From Aureimonas frigidaquae (GTDB taxonomy: Bacteria > Pseudomonadota > Alphaproteobacteria > Rhizobiales > Rhizobiaceae), in the NCBI RefSeq assembly GCF_001463905.1, contig NZ_BBWR01000002.1:186001-250000 (forward strand): a DNA stretch of 64,000 bases. Direction: 5' to 3'. The notes below the pieces were generated by a model. It was not told where the DNA came from. It made no database searches and saw only the letters and a program-made list of their open reading frames with translations. Positions 44,052 through 52,392 of the stretch are shown here, piece by piece (the stretch's first letter is position 1; each line of letters starts with the position of its first letter). The position numbers were made by a program, and so were the translations under genes.

Positions 44052-45087
44052 CGCCGCCCGGTCCTCTGCGCCCATCGTGGCGGCGAATGGCTTGAGCATG
44101 CACTTTGCCGAGCGGACGCGCTTTCTCGGCCGCGTCAAGGGAAACCCGCTCCGCGCCGTGGATGGCGTCAGCTTCCACCTGGAACGGGGCCGCTGCTTTG
44201 CCGTGGTTGGGGAATCGGGTTCGGGCAAGAGCACGCTGGCGCGCATGCTGGTGGGTCTGCTGCGGCCGACGGCGGGTGACGTCGAGCTGGCCGGGACGCG
44301 CCTGTCCACGGTGGACGAAGCCGGGCTGCGGGCCATGCGCCGGCGCGTGCAGCTCGTCCTGCAGGATCCCCGCGCCTCGCTCGACCCGCGCATGCGCATC
44401 GGCGCCGTCCTGGAGGAAGCGCTGATCGTCCACGGGCTCGGCCGGTCCCGGCAGGAGCGGCAGGACCGGATCATGCGCGCGCTGCGCCAGGTGGGGCTCG
44501 ATGCCCAACATCTGGACCGCTTCGCCAACGAGCTGTCGGGCGGGCAGCGCCAGCGTGTCGCCATTGCCCGGGCCATCATCGTCGAGCCAGAGATCCTCGT
44601 CCTGGACGAACCCGTCAGCGCGCTGGACGTCTCGGTCCAGGCGCAGGTCGTGAACCTTCTGATGGACCTGCAGGAACAGCTCGGCCTGACCTACGTGATC
44701 ATCACGCACGATCTGGCGCTGGTGTCGCACATGGCCGACAGCGTGGGCGTCATGTATCTCGGCGCCTTCGTGGAAAGCGGGCCGGTATCGGCCGTCGTCG
44801 CAGCGCCGCGCCATCCCTACACCAAGAGCCTCCTGTCGGTCGTGGCGACGAGCGATCCGCGCATCGAGCGCGACAAGCCCATCACCATACTGGAGGGGCA
44901 GATACCGAGCCCCCGCAACATGCCTTCCGGCTGCACCTTCCACACGCGGTGCCCGCTTGCCCGGCAGATCGCCGCGCAGGAGGGCGGGCAGACGGCCGTG
45001 CCCGCGCCCTGCGCCACCCAGAAGCCGGAACCCCGCCTCGTCCAGGGCCGGACGCTCACCTGTCACTACGCGGAACGGCTGGGCTGA
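44038..45087 (+). CDS. Dipeptide-type ABC ATPase, DppF-like
   Basis: 349 residues: GESGSGKSTLARMLVGLL (Walker A near residue 58), VQLVLQDPRASLDPRM, ELSGGQRQRVAIARAI, ILVLDEPVSALDVS, IITHDLALV, and C-terminal oligopeptide-ABC motif SGCTFHTRCPLA. Start overlaps the upstream gene by 14 bp. Second ATPase of the heterodimeric Dpp-type pair. Confidence 0.9.
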   Translation: MQHPDAARSSAPIVAANGLSMHFAERTRFLGRVKGNPLRAVDGVSFHLERGRCFAVVGESGSGKSTLARMLVGLLRPTAGDVELAGTRLSTVDEAGLRAMRRRVQLVLQDPRASLDPRMRIGAVLEEALIVHGLGRSRQERQDRIMRALRQVGLDAQHLDRFANELSGGQRQRVAIARAIIVEPEILVLDEPVSALDVSVQAQVVNLLMDLQEQLGLTYVIITHDLALVSHMADSVGVMYLGAFVESGPVSAVVAAPRHPYTKSLLSVVATSDPRIERDKPITILEGQIPSPRNMPSGCTFHTRCPLARQIAAQEGGQTAVPAPCATQKPEPRLVQGRTLTCHYAERLG

Positions 45088-45137
45088 CCCGCCATCCGCT
45101 CCTATCGGCATCCAACACGAAAATGATTGGACTGAAC

Positions 45138-46343
45138 ATGAGCCAGCATATGCAGAGTTTTGAAACCGTCATCGTGGGTGGCGGCATCTATGGCGCCAGC
45201 CTTGCCTATGAGCTGTCCTCCCTCGGGAGGCAGGTCCTGCTCTTGGAAGCCGGCGAAATCGCCTCCGGCGCATCGGGCGGGCCGGGCGAGCGCGGCGTGC
45301 GGGCCAACAACCGCGATATCCGCGAACTGCCCGTCGTATCCCTGTCGATCGACCGCTGGCAGGAATTCCAGGATGCCTTCGAGGGCGGCGTCGGCTACCG
45401 CCGCGTCGGCGGATTGCAGGTCTTCGACCAGCCCTACGGCCTGCGTGAGCATGAAATTCGCGGCCGGCTCGAAGCGCGCGCCGCCATCCAGACCGCGCTC
45501 GGCACGCCGACCCGCATCCTGACCCGCGACGAAGTGGTGGAGATCGAGCCGGAAATGACCCGCTCCATCATCGGCGGCGTCTACTGCCCCAATGACGGGG
45601 TGGGCGACCACACCTTCGCGACACGCCAGTTCGCCAAGGCGGCAGAGGCCAAGGGCGCCACCATCCGGACCGGCGCACGCGTGGTGAAGCTCAATGCGGC
45701 CAATGGCCGGATCCGCTCCATCAGCCTGGCGGACGGGGAAGAGATCGGCGTCGGGGACAAGATCTTCCTCCTCGCCAATGCCGGGGCGCCGGCCCTCCTG
45801 GCCGAGCATATCGCCGGGGAGCTCCTGCCCCCGACCTGGAACCTGATGCCGCAGATGATGTATGTGACCAATCCGGAAAACCGGACGATCAAGCATCTCC
45901 TGTCGCATGCGCACCGCCGGCTGGCCATCAAGCAACTGCCCGATGGAACCATCATGCTGTCCGGTGGCGTAAGCGTGACCCACAAGGAGGGCCGCGTGGA
46001 CACCGGCTCGCTCAGCTCCACGGCGATCAACCTGACCGACTCCATCATGACGCTGCCCTTCCTCGACCGGTCGCAGTTCATGCAGGTGGACGCCACGCGG
46101 GTGGATACCAATGCGCTGGACGACATCCCCATCATCGACAATCCGGCGCATCTGCCGAACCTCTTCTATGGCTATGCCTGGTCGGGGCATGGCTTCGCCA
46201 TCTCGCTGGGTTTCACCAAGCTCTTTGCCGACTGGTCGCAAACGGGTGAGAAGCCCGAACTCCTCGAACCCTTCTCTCCGGCGCGCTTCCACCTTCCCGC
46301 CCCGGTCAAGGCCGCGCCCCGCCGCATGGCGCTGAGCGCGTGA
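45138..46343 (+). CDS. FAD-dependent oxidoreductase, D-amino acid oxidase (DAO) family
   Basis: 401 residues. FAD-binding VIVGGGIYGASLAYELSSLGRQVLLLEAG, then GASGGPGERGVRANNRDIRELPVVSLSIDRWQEF, EIEPEMTRSIIGGVYCPNDGVGDHTFATRQFAKAAEAKGATI, and C-terminal LPNLFYGYAWSGHGFAISLGFTKLFADW. Oxidises amines, N-methyl or D-amino acids in this family (sarcosine oxidase, glycine oxidase, DadA). Two start choices, ATG 45123 or 45138; neither has a strong SD. Follows the importer, so probably acts on the imported compound. Confidence 0.82.
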   Translation: MSQHMQSFETVIVGGGIYGASLAYELSSLGRQVLLLEAGEIASGASGGPGERGVRANNRDIRELPVVSLSIDRWQEFQDAFEGGVGYRRVGGLQVFDQPYGLREHEIRGRLEARAAIQTALGTPTRILTRDEVVEIEPEMTRSIIGGVYCPNDGVGDHTFATRQFAKAAEAKGATIRTGARVVKLNAANGRIRSISLADGEEIGVGDKIFLLANAGAPALLAEHIAGELLPPTWNLMPQMMYVTNPENRTIKHLLSHAHRRLAIKQLPDGTIMLSGGVSVTHKEGRVDTGSLSSTAINLTDSIMTLPFLDRSQFMQVDATRVDTNALDDIPIIDNPAHLPNLFYGYAWSGHGFAISLGFTKLFADWSQTGEKPELLEPFSPARFHLPAPVKAAPRRMALSA

Positions 46344-46369
46344 CGCCGCAGAACCCGACGGAGACAGAC

Positions 46370-47335
46370 ATGGATACAAGAGCGATGACAGAGCCTCGGC
46401 GCACCGAGCGCGACCTTCGGGACGTGATCGCGCAAGGCCGCGACTTCCTGCCCGAGACGATGACCGTGATTGAGAATGGCGAGGGCCCGACCGTCCTTGT
46501 CTGCGGCGGCATCCATGGGGACGAGTACGAGCCGCAGATCGTGCTGCGGCAGGTGGCGCGGGAGATCCGGCCGGAAATGGTGTCCGGCCGGCTCATCATC
46601 ATCCCCTCCATCAACTTCCCCGGTGCGCAGCGCGGTCAGCGCCTGTCCACCCTGGACGGCGCCAATATGAACCGCACCTTCCCGGGCGCGGCCGATGGCA
46701 GCCCGACAGAGCGCCTCTCGCACTTTCTGAGCCAGGAGCTGTTTCCCCGATGCGATCTGCTGATCGATCTGCATACGGGCGGCAACGAGTACCGGGTCGT
46801 TCCATTGATCTTCGGCTTTTCGGACGATCGGTGCCGCACCGGCCCGGCTGAGCTGGAAAGCCAGATGGAGGCCTGGGGCTACCGGTTCATCCAGTATGTC
46901 GAGGGCGTCCCCTCCACGGCGGTCGGCTGCGCCCTGGCGCAGGGGCTCGCCTCCGTCGAAACGGAAGGCGGCAGCGGCGGGCCGATCGATGGCGCTGAAC
47001 TATCCGAACTGCACGGCAATCTCATGCGCGGCCTTGCGCGGGCCGGGGTGATCCGCTCGGGGCCGCCCGCCAGCACGGCGGAGCCCATCCGCGTCCGCGT
47101 TGGGCCGCAGAACCAGTATCCCGCCCCGCGCGACGGGATCGTCGAGCACCATGTCGCCCTGGGCGACTACGTGCGCAAGGGGGCGCGGCTCGCGACACTG
47201 CATCCCGTCAGCGACAATGGCGACGAACCGCTCGTCATCCGTTCCGACGTCGATGGCTATGTGCTGCGGCAGAACGCCAACGCCTTCGTGAAGGCCGGGG
47301 CGCTCGTCGGCAATACGGGCTCGCCGGTGGATTAA
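46370..47335 (+). CDS. Succinylglutamate desuccinylase/aspartoacylase family deacylase
   Basis: 321-residue zinc-dependent M14-like amidohydrolase. Zinc ligands appear as H and E in VLVCGGIHGDEYEP and H in DLLIDLHTGGNEY; NMNRTFPG is the conserved Arg region. A C-terminal beta domain (PAPRDGIVEHHVALGDYVRKGARLATL) resembles a biotinyl/lipoyl-like hammerhead. Removes an acyl group from an N-acyl amino acid in known relatives (AstE, aspartoacylase, DoeB). GGAGACAG precedes ATG 46370. Last gene of the Dpp-type operon. Confidence 0.84.
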   Translation: MDTRAMTEPRRTERDLRDVIAQGRDFLPETMTVIENGEGPTVLVCGGIHGDEYEPQIVLRQVAREIRPEMVSGRLIIIPSINFPGAQRGQRLSTLDGANMNRTFPGAADGSPTERLSHFLSQELFPRCDLLIDLHTGGNEYRVVPLIFGFSDDRCRTGPAELESQMEAWGYRFIQYVEGVPSTAVGCALAQGLASVETEGGSGGPIDGAELSELHGNLMRGLARAGVIRSGPPASTAEPIRVRVGPQNQYPAPRDGIVEHHVALGDYVRKGARLATLHPVSDNGDEPLVIRSDVDGYVLRQNANAFVKAGALVGNTGSPVD

Positions 47336-47352
47336 GGGCGCCCGCGTCTCGG

Positions 47353-48006
47353 CTACAGGGCAGCCATCGTGCCCGGGCTCCGGCAGCCGAAGCGCAGCAG
47401 CGCTTCGGCCGTCGGGGCGATCGGCGTTTCCCGCCCGGGACACAGCCGGAAGGCAGTCGTCTGCGCCGCGCTATAGGCCAGGGCGTCCGCAGGGCCGACC
47501 CCGGAAAAGATACGCCGCAGCACATGCAGGCACACGCTGTGCGTGACGAGGACGTGCGGCCTGCCCTCCTGCAGTTTCGACAGGAAAAGTCTGAGGCGAT
47601 CCTCCACGACGGCGCGGCTTTCGCCCCCACCGGCTGCCACGCTCCAGGCATCGGCGCGGTAACGCTTCCAGCCATCCGGATCGGCGTTGCCGATCTCGTC
47701 CCGCGTCAAGCCTTCCCACCGGCCGAAACCCATTTCGCGCAAGGCAGGATCGGGCCGGAAAGCGCGGAACGGTAAATTCCAGGCATCCGCCAGAAGGGAT
47801 GCCGTCTGGACGGCCCGCGGCAGCGGGCTCATCCAGAACGCCATACGCCCGCTCGGGTCGATGGCCGGCTTCAGCGCCTCTGCCACGGCCCGTGCCTGCC
47901 GAACGCCTTCAAGGGTCAGGGGTTGGTCCTGCCACCCCTGGATCCGCCCTTCCCGGTTCCACTGCGTTTCGCCATGGCGAATGACGATGAGCTCCAGCCC
48001 GCTCAT
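47353..48006 (-). CDS. Histidine phosphatase family protein (phosphoglycerate mutase-like)
   Basis: 217 residues. RHGE motif at residues about 10-13 (VIRHGETQWNREGRIQGWQDQPLT), SPLPRAVQTASLLAD (second Arg), GFGRWEGLTRDEI (catalytic Glu) and LVTHSVCLHVL (second catalytic His): all phosphatase/mutase residues are present. No signal peptide, so cytoplasmic. Its start overlaps the stop of the importer ATPase, so it is the last gene of the sigma-54 operon. Removing phosphate from the imported organophosphate is the obvious hypothesis. Confidence 0.87.
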   Translation of the reverse strand: MSGLELIVIRHGETQWNREGRIQGWQDQPLTLEGVRQARAVAEALKPAIDPSGRMAFWMSPLPRAVQTASLLADAWNLPFRAFRPDPALREMGFGRWEGLTRDEIGNADPDGWKRYRADAWSVAAGGGESRAVVEDRLRLFLSKLQEGRPHVLVTHSVCLHVLRRIFSGVGPADALAYSAAQTTAFRLCPGRETPIAPTAEALLRFGCRSPGTMAAL

Positions 48007-49106
48007 TCGGCAAGCCAGAGCGCGGAGCGTGGATCGAGCGATACGAAGGTCTGCGTCCCGGTATCGAGGAGCCGGTCGCCCGCCTGGAACGGCACGTCGA
48101 CGAGGACCTCCGTCTGCCCGACCATCAGCCCGTAGCGTATGGTCGCGCCCAGGAACTCCCGGTGGCGCACCACGGCGTCGAGGCTTGTTGCGCCCGGTGC
48201 ATCAACACCGATCCGCGCATATTGCGGCCGGAAGACCAGCCGCGCATTGTCGGGAACCGTCGCATCCTGCGGGATCGGCACGCGGCCGCCTCCCTCCACC
48301 TCGAAGAAGCGGCCTGCACCCTCACCGCTGACCCGCCCGGCCAGGATATTGGCCGTGCCGAGAAAGTTGGCAACGAAGAGGTTGGCCGGCTGCTCGTAGA
48401 GCTCCATCGGTGTGCCGACCTGCTGGATGCTGCCTTCGTTGAAGACGGCGATGCGGTCGCAGACCGTGTTCGCCTCCTCCTGGTCGTGGGTGACGAAGAT
48501 CGTGGTCAGGTGCAGGCGCTGCTGCAGGTCCCGCAGCTCGCGGCGCACGCTGAGCCGCATCTTCGCATCGAGGTTCGACAAAGGTTCGTCGAGCAGGAGA
48601 ACCTTCGGCTCGATGGCGATGGTGCGGGCCAGCGCAACCCGCTGTTGCTGGCCGCCCGACAATTGCGCCGGGCGCCGCTCCGCCAGATGGCTGAGCCCGA
48701 CCAGGGCGAGCGCGGCATCGACACGGGTCTGCACCTCCCGGCGCGGCAGGCGCCGCTCCTCCAGGCCGAAGGCCACGTTCTGGCGCACCGTCATGTGCGG
48801 CCAGAGCGCATAGGACTGGAACACCATGCCGATGTTGCGCTTCCAGGGCGGCATGTCGAGGACATCCCGGCCGCCGATCCGCACCGCACCCTCCCGCGCG
48901 GTGTTGAAGCCGGCGATCAGGCGCAGCAACGTCGTCTTGCCGCAGCCGGAGGGCCCGAGGAAGGCGAAGAACTCACCGGGGCGTATGTCGAGGTTGATGT
49001 CCTTCAGGACATGCAGCGTGTCGTAATAAAGATTCACGCCGCGGATGGAGATGGATTGGCCTTCGGTTTCCAGGATGGAGGTGTCGACGGGCGCGGTCAT
49101 GTTCAT
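48003..49106 (-). CDS. ABC transporter ATP-binding protein, FbpC/AfuC/PotA class
   Basis: 367 residues. Walker A GPSGCGKTT, FQSYALWPHMTVRQNVAFGLE, signature LSGGQQQRVALARTIA, LLLDEPLSNLDAKMRLSVRRELRDLQ, VTHDQEEA, then a C-terminal TOBE/OB domain (LVFRPQYARIG). GGGAGG is 6 bp from ATG 49106. Forms the importer with the double permease and the binding protein upstream. Usually annotated as iron(III), but AfuABC relatives carry sugar phosphates. Confidence 0.88.
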   Translation of the reverse strand: MNMTAPVDTSILETEGQSISIRGVNLYYDTLHVLKDINLDIRPGEFFAFLGPSGCGKTTLLRLIAGFNTAREGAVRIGGRDVLDMPPWKRNIGMVFQSYALWPHMTVRQNVAFGLEERRLPRREVQTRVDAALALVGLSHLAERRPAQLSGGQQQRVALARTIAIEPKVLLLDEPLSNLDAKMRLSVRRELRDLQQRLHLTTIFVTHDQEEANTVCDRIAVFNEGSIQQVGTPMELYEQPANLFVANFLGTANILAGRVSGEGAGRFFEVEGGGRVPIPQDATVPDNARLVFRPQYARIGVDAPGATSLDAVVRHREFLGATIRYGLMVGQTEVLVDVPFQAGDRLLDTGTQTFVSLDPRSALWLAE

Positions 49107-49122
49107 GAATGTCCTCCCAGGA

Positions 49123-50832
49123 CTAGTTTTTGGCGCCGATCGCCTTCTGGCGGCGTTCGATGACGATGTGCGAGACGAGGGTGCAGACGGCCACGAGCAC
49201 GACCGCGATGACGCCGAGCGCGGCACCGGGGCCGCGCCCCGCCGGCGACTGCATGAAGATGTAGAGGCCGTAGGCTATGGGTGCGTCCGAATTGCTCTGG
49301 ATCAGCATCAGCGTGGCGGACAGCTCGACGGCGGCAGTGGAGAAGCTCGTCATGAAGCCGGCCAGGATGCCGCCGGTCATGAGCGGCAGGACCACCCGTC
49401 GAATGGTCCGCCAGCGCGTGGCGCCCATGTTTTCTGCCGCTTCCTCCAGCGATACGGAAATCTGCTGCATGGCCGCGTAGCAGGCCCGCAGCGCATAGGG
49501 CAGACGCCGGATGGCCAGCGCCAGGACGACGACGATCCAGAGCGTGGCCAGCGGCCGACCGTCCGGCATGGTCACGCCGTAGAAGGCCCGCAGATAGCCG
49601 ATGCCCAGGACGACGCCCGGCACGGCGAGCGCCGCCATGGCTGCCCAGTCCAGCCATTGCCGGCCGATCACCTTGGTGCGCAGCACCAGATAGGCGATGG
49701 TGCCGCCGACGACCACGTCGATGAGGCCCGCCAGCGTGGCGTAGAGGAGCGTGTTCTTGATGTAGACCGAGCTTTCGCCGAAGACGCGGGCGTAATTGGC
49801 GATGGTGAAGCCATCGGGCAGCGGACTGAACGACCAGATGGTCGAAAAGGACAGAAGCAGAAGCCCGATATGGGGCGACAGGACCAGGAGCAGGATGAGC
49901 CCGACGACGCCATAGGCGATCACGGATTCACCGGCCGAAAGGCGTCGCTTGGCAAGGCCGCCGCCGCCGCGCTGGGTGGTCGAATAGTCCCGGCCGCGCA
50001 TGGCGAGCGCCGAAAGATACATGGCAACGACCGATGCCACGATCAGGATGACGGAGATGACGTATCCCATCGGGTCGGTCAGGCCGACAGATGTGACGCG
50101 CAGGTAAGCCTGTGGCGCCAGCATGTCCTTGACATTCAGGAGCAGAGGCGTTGCCAGATCGTCGAAAACCTTGACGAAGACGAGCGAGGCGCCGGCGATA
50201 TAGCCCGGCATGGCCAGCGGGAAGACGATCCGCCGGAAGAGCCGGAAGCCCGATGAGCCGAGGTTCTGCGCCGCCTCCTCCATGGACCTGTCGATATTGC
50301 GCAGGCTGGTCGACAGATTGATGAGGATGAAGGGGAAATAGTGCAGCGACTGGACGAAGATGACGCCGTTCAACCCTTCCATGAAGGGAATGCGGAAGCC
50401 GAACCAGTCATTCAGGAGAAGGTTCACCGTGCCGTTGCGGCCGAACAGGAGCTGCATGGCGACAGCGCCGACGAAGGGCGGCATGATCAGCGGGATGAAG
50501 CCGAGCGTCTGGATCAGGATCGCGCCCCGGAACTCGAAGCGCGTCGTCAGGACAGCGAGCGGCAGGGCGAAGACCGTGGCCCAGACGACGGACATGCCGG
50601 CCACGTAGAGCGAGTTGACGAAGGCGCGGCGGAACAGATCCGTCCGGAAGAAATCGACGAAGTTGATGACGGTGAAGGCGCCCGTGCCCTTTTCCGTAAA
50701 GGCCGTGTAGATCACCATCGCGGCCGGAACGATCAGGAAGGCCGCCAGGAATAGCGTGATGAGAATGACGACGAGGGTCTGACCGGGGCGCGCGGCGATA
50801 CGCCGGGCCGGCGATGTGGCGGTCATGGCCAT
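49123..50832 (-). CDS. ABC transporter permease, FbpB/AfuB-like (two fused permease halves)
   Basis: 569 residues, about twelve hydrophobic segments in two repeats. Each repeat has an EAA loop: SMEEAAQNLGSSGFRLFRRIVFPLAMPG in the first half and SLEEAAENMGATRWRTIRRVVLPLMTGG in the second. This internal duplication is normal for the FbpB family. GGAG lies 8 bp before ATG 50832. It is separated from the binding-protein gene by a strong hairpin. Confidence 0.9.
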   Translation of the reverse strand: MAMTATSPARRIAARPGQTLVVILITLFLAAFLIVPAAMVIYTAFTEKGTGAFTVINFVDFFRTDLFRRAFVNSLYVAGMSVVWATVFALPLAVLTTRFEFRGAILIQTLGFIPLIMPPFVGAVAMQLLFGRNGTVNLLLNDWFGFRIPFMEGLNGVIFVQSLHYFPFILINLSTSLRNIDRSMEEAAQNLGSSGFRLFRRIVFPLAMPGYIAGASLVFVKVFDDLATPLLLNVKDMLAPQAYLRVTSVGLTDPMGYVISVILIVASVVAMYLSALAMRGRDYSTTQRGGGGLAKRRLSAGESVIAYGVVGLILLLVLSPHIGLLLLSFSTIWSFSPLPDGFTIANYARVFGESSVYIKNTLLYATLAGLIDVVVGGTIAYLVLRTKVIGRQWLDWAAMAALAVPGVVLGIGYLRAFYGVTMPDGRPLATLWIVVVLALAIRRLPYALRACYAAMQQISVSLEEAAENMGATRWRTIRRVVLPLMTGGILAGFMTSFSTAAVELSATLMLIQSNSDAPIAYGLYIFMQSPAGRGPGAALGVIAVVLVAVCTLVSHIVIERRQKAIGAKN

Positions 50833-50847
50833 GTGCTTGGCTCCGTG

Positions 50848-50890
50848 GATGCCATCCCGCCCGGACAGGAGGCCGGGCAGGATGGGCGTC
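50848..50890 (-). other. Strong intercistronic hairpin between binding-protein and permease genes
   Basis: CATCCCGCCCGG (50853-50864) pairs with CCGGGCAGGATG (50873-50884) with one mismatch around an ACAGGAGG loop; a further GATGCC/GGCGTC pairing extends it to a stem of about 17 bp with a bulge. No T tract. Likely protects the binding-protein message or lowers read-through. Confidence 0.5.
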
Positions 50891-50918
50891 TAGGCTGGAC
50901 GGTGAAGGGCGGCGGCGG

Positions 50919-52235
50919 TCAGTTGGCGAGCGCCGCGGCTTCCTCGGCCTTGGCCTTGGCGGCGGCATAGTTGCCGCTGGCAAAGCTTGCCCATTGCTGT
51001 TCCAGTTCGGCCTGGCGGGCGGTCTTTTCGTCACCGCCGGTGAAGGCGGCACGGATGCCCTCGCTGCTCGCCTCTTCCTCCGTCACCGGCATGGCCGCGA
51101 TCAGCGCCTTAGCCTCGTCCAGAAGCGCCACGGCCTCCGGCGAGGGCGTATCGCCCAGCGCTTCCCGAGCCTCGTTCACCGCGCGGGAGGCCGACTTCAG
51201 ATTGTCGAGCTGGAACGAGATGAGCTGGTCGAACAGCGTATCGACGACGGCCGTGCGGCTGGACGAACGGTCGGAATCGAAGGTCAGCATGGACTGGAAC
51301 TGCGGATCCTCGAACGGGTTCGGATAGCCTTCCGGCGCATTGGCATAGGTGGCGGGATTGATCGGGAGGCGCCGGATGGTCGGCTCCAAGAGCACGGCCT
51401 GCCCGTCTTCGCTGAGCAGGAAGTTGACGAAGGCCTCTGCGCCTTCCTGGTTGGGCGCGTTGGAGACGATGCCCACATTGGCCGGCACGACCGTCGTGAC
51501 GGACGGATAGGAGAAGCTGACGGGGAAGCCGCTGGCCTGGGCCGAGAAGGCGAAGAAATCGATCACGATGCCGATGCCGGTCTGGCCGGAATTGACGGCA
51601 TCGGGCACGCCGAAGGAGCGGTCCGTGACCTGCTGCAGGTTGCCGCCGATGCCCTTCAGCGTGGCCCAGCCCGTATCCCACCCCTCGCCCTGCAGGATCG
51701 TCTCGATGGTCAGATGCGTCGTGCCGGAGCGCGAGGGCGCGGCGATGGCGATGTGATCGTAATATTGCGGCTCGATGAGGTCGCCCCATTCCTTCGGCGC
51801 TTCCAACTCGTTCGCGGCCAGGTAGCGGTCATTCGACATGATGCCGTAGCCCGATGCCGCGAAGCCGAAATAGCGCCCGTCCGGATCGTTCACCGGGTAG
51901 GCGCCGATCTTTTCCGGCAAACCCGTCACCGACGGTTTGAAGGCAGCCAGCAGATCGCCGTCCTTCAGCGTGTCGAAGGCATCGGGCGCCGAGGCCCAGA
52001 ACAGATCGACCTGATTGTTGGATCGGGTTTCCTGCAGGTATTTGACGCCCGCGCTCGTGGCGCGGTTCTGGACATCGAGCGTGAAGCCGGGATTGACGGC
52101 CTCGAACTTGGCTTTGACCGGATCGGTGACATCCTTGGAGAACGAGGTCACGACCGTTACGGTGCCACCCTGCGCATAGGCCTGCGACGCGACAGCCGTC
52201 GTCATCGCCAGCGCGGCGATCAGTGTCTTCAACAT
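50919..52235 (-). CDS. ABC substrate-binding protein, COG1840 (FbpA/AfuA-like) with helical C-terminal extension
   Basis: 438 residues; signal peptide ends at QAYAQ (residue 21). Core markers are TSFSKDVTDPVKAKFEAVNPG, VDLFWASAPDAFDTLK, GYPNPF, PSRSGTTHLTIETIL, GGNLQQVTDRSFGV and GIGIVIDFFA. Length exceeds typical FbpA (about 340) because of a charged helical tail of about 110 residues. The conserved Tyr pair used for iron in FbpA is not obvious, while DLFWAS, SGTTHL, GGNL and SFGV are shared with the sensory protein encoded at 55625-56878. That suggests both bind the same ligand, probably a phosphorylated organic compound. GGGAGGAAA precedes ATG 52235. Confidence 0.85.
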   Translation of the reverse strand: MLKTLIAALAMTTAVASQAYAQGGTVTVVTSFSKDVTDPVKAKFEAVNPGFTLDVQNRATSAGVKYLQETRSNNQVDLFWASAPDAFDTLKDGDLLAAFKPSVTGLPEKIGAYPVNDPDGRYFGFAASGYGIMSNDRYLAANELEAPKEWGDLIEPQYYDHIAIAAPSRSGTTHLTIETILQGEGWDTGWATLKGIGGNLQQVTDRSFGVPDAVNSGQTGIGIVIDFFAFSAQASGFPVSFSYPSVTTVVPANVGIVSNAPNQEGAEAFVNFLLSEDGQAVLLEPTIRRLPINPATYANAPEGYPNPFEDPQFQSMLTFDSDRSSSRTAVVDTLFDQLISFQLDNLKSASRAVNEAREALGDTPSPEAVALLDEAKALIAAMPVTEEEASSEGIRAAFTGGDEKTARQAELEQQWASFASGNYAAAKAKAEEAAALAN

Positions 52236-52284
52236 GAAATTTCCTCCCAAGGTCCGCGACGTTGCTGCGGCCCGTCAGAGGCAT

Positions 52285-52300
52285 TGCAAGGCCTATGCCA
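52285..52300 (-). promoter_or_regulatory. Sigma-54 (-24/-12) promoter of the importer operon
   Basis: Minus strand TGGCATAGGCCTTGCA matches the sigma-54 consensus TGGCAY-N5-TTGCA, with GG and GC exactly 10 bp apart. It would start transcription about 40 bp before the binding-protein ATG. The adjacent gene encodes a sigma-54 activator, and two enhancer-like repeats lie upstream. Confidence 0.85.
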
Positions 52301-52335
52301 AACGCGAAAAGCTTGAGATGGCGGCCCGTGGTCGC

Positions 52336-52392
52336 CTGCCATGCGTCATGGCGGTAACACGCTTCAGGCTGCCATGGGTCAGAACGGTAACA
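52336..52392 (-). repeat. Tandem 24-bp repeat, probable enhancer (UAS) pair for the sigma-54 activator
   Basis: Two copies of a 24-bp element, 52336-52359 and 52369-52392, identical at 20 of 24 positions. Both begin CTGCCATG, share GTCA, and end CGGTAACA. Copies are 33 bp apart start to start, about three helical turns, so they face the same side of the DNA. Centres lie roughly 75 and 105 bp upstream of the predicted sigma-54 start site, the usual range for activator sites. Copy 1 includes the palindrome GCCATG-CGT-CATGGC. Confidence 0.75.

Noticed and set aside
41943-44579. Minus-strand open frame of 878 codons opposite the Dpp-type genes
   Set aside because: Covers three recognised transporter genes on the other strand; composition is typical of an antisense shadow, with no motif or SD.
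48003-52235. Iron(III) uptake operon (FbpABC) as the simple annotation
   Set aside because: Family similarity is real, but the receptor motifs match the PgtC-like sensor, the regulator set is Pgt-like and a phosphatase ends the operon; I saw no Fur box. Organophosphate uptake fits better, though unproven.
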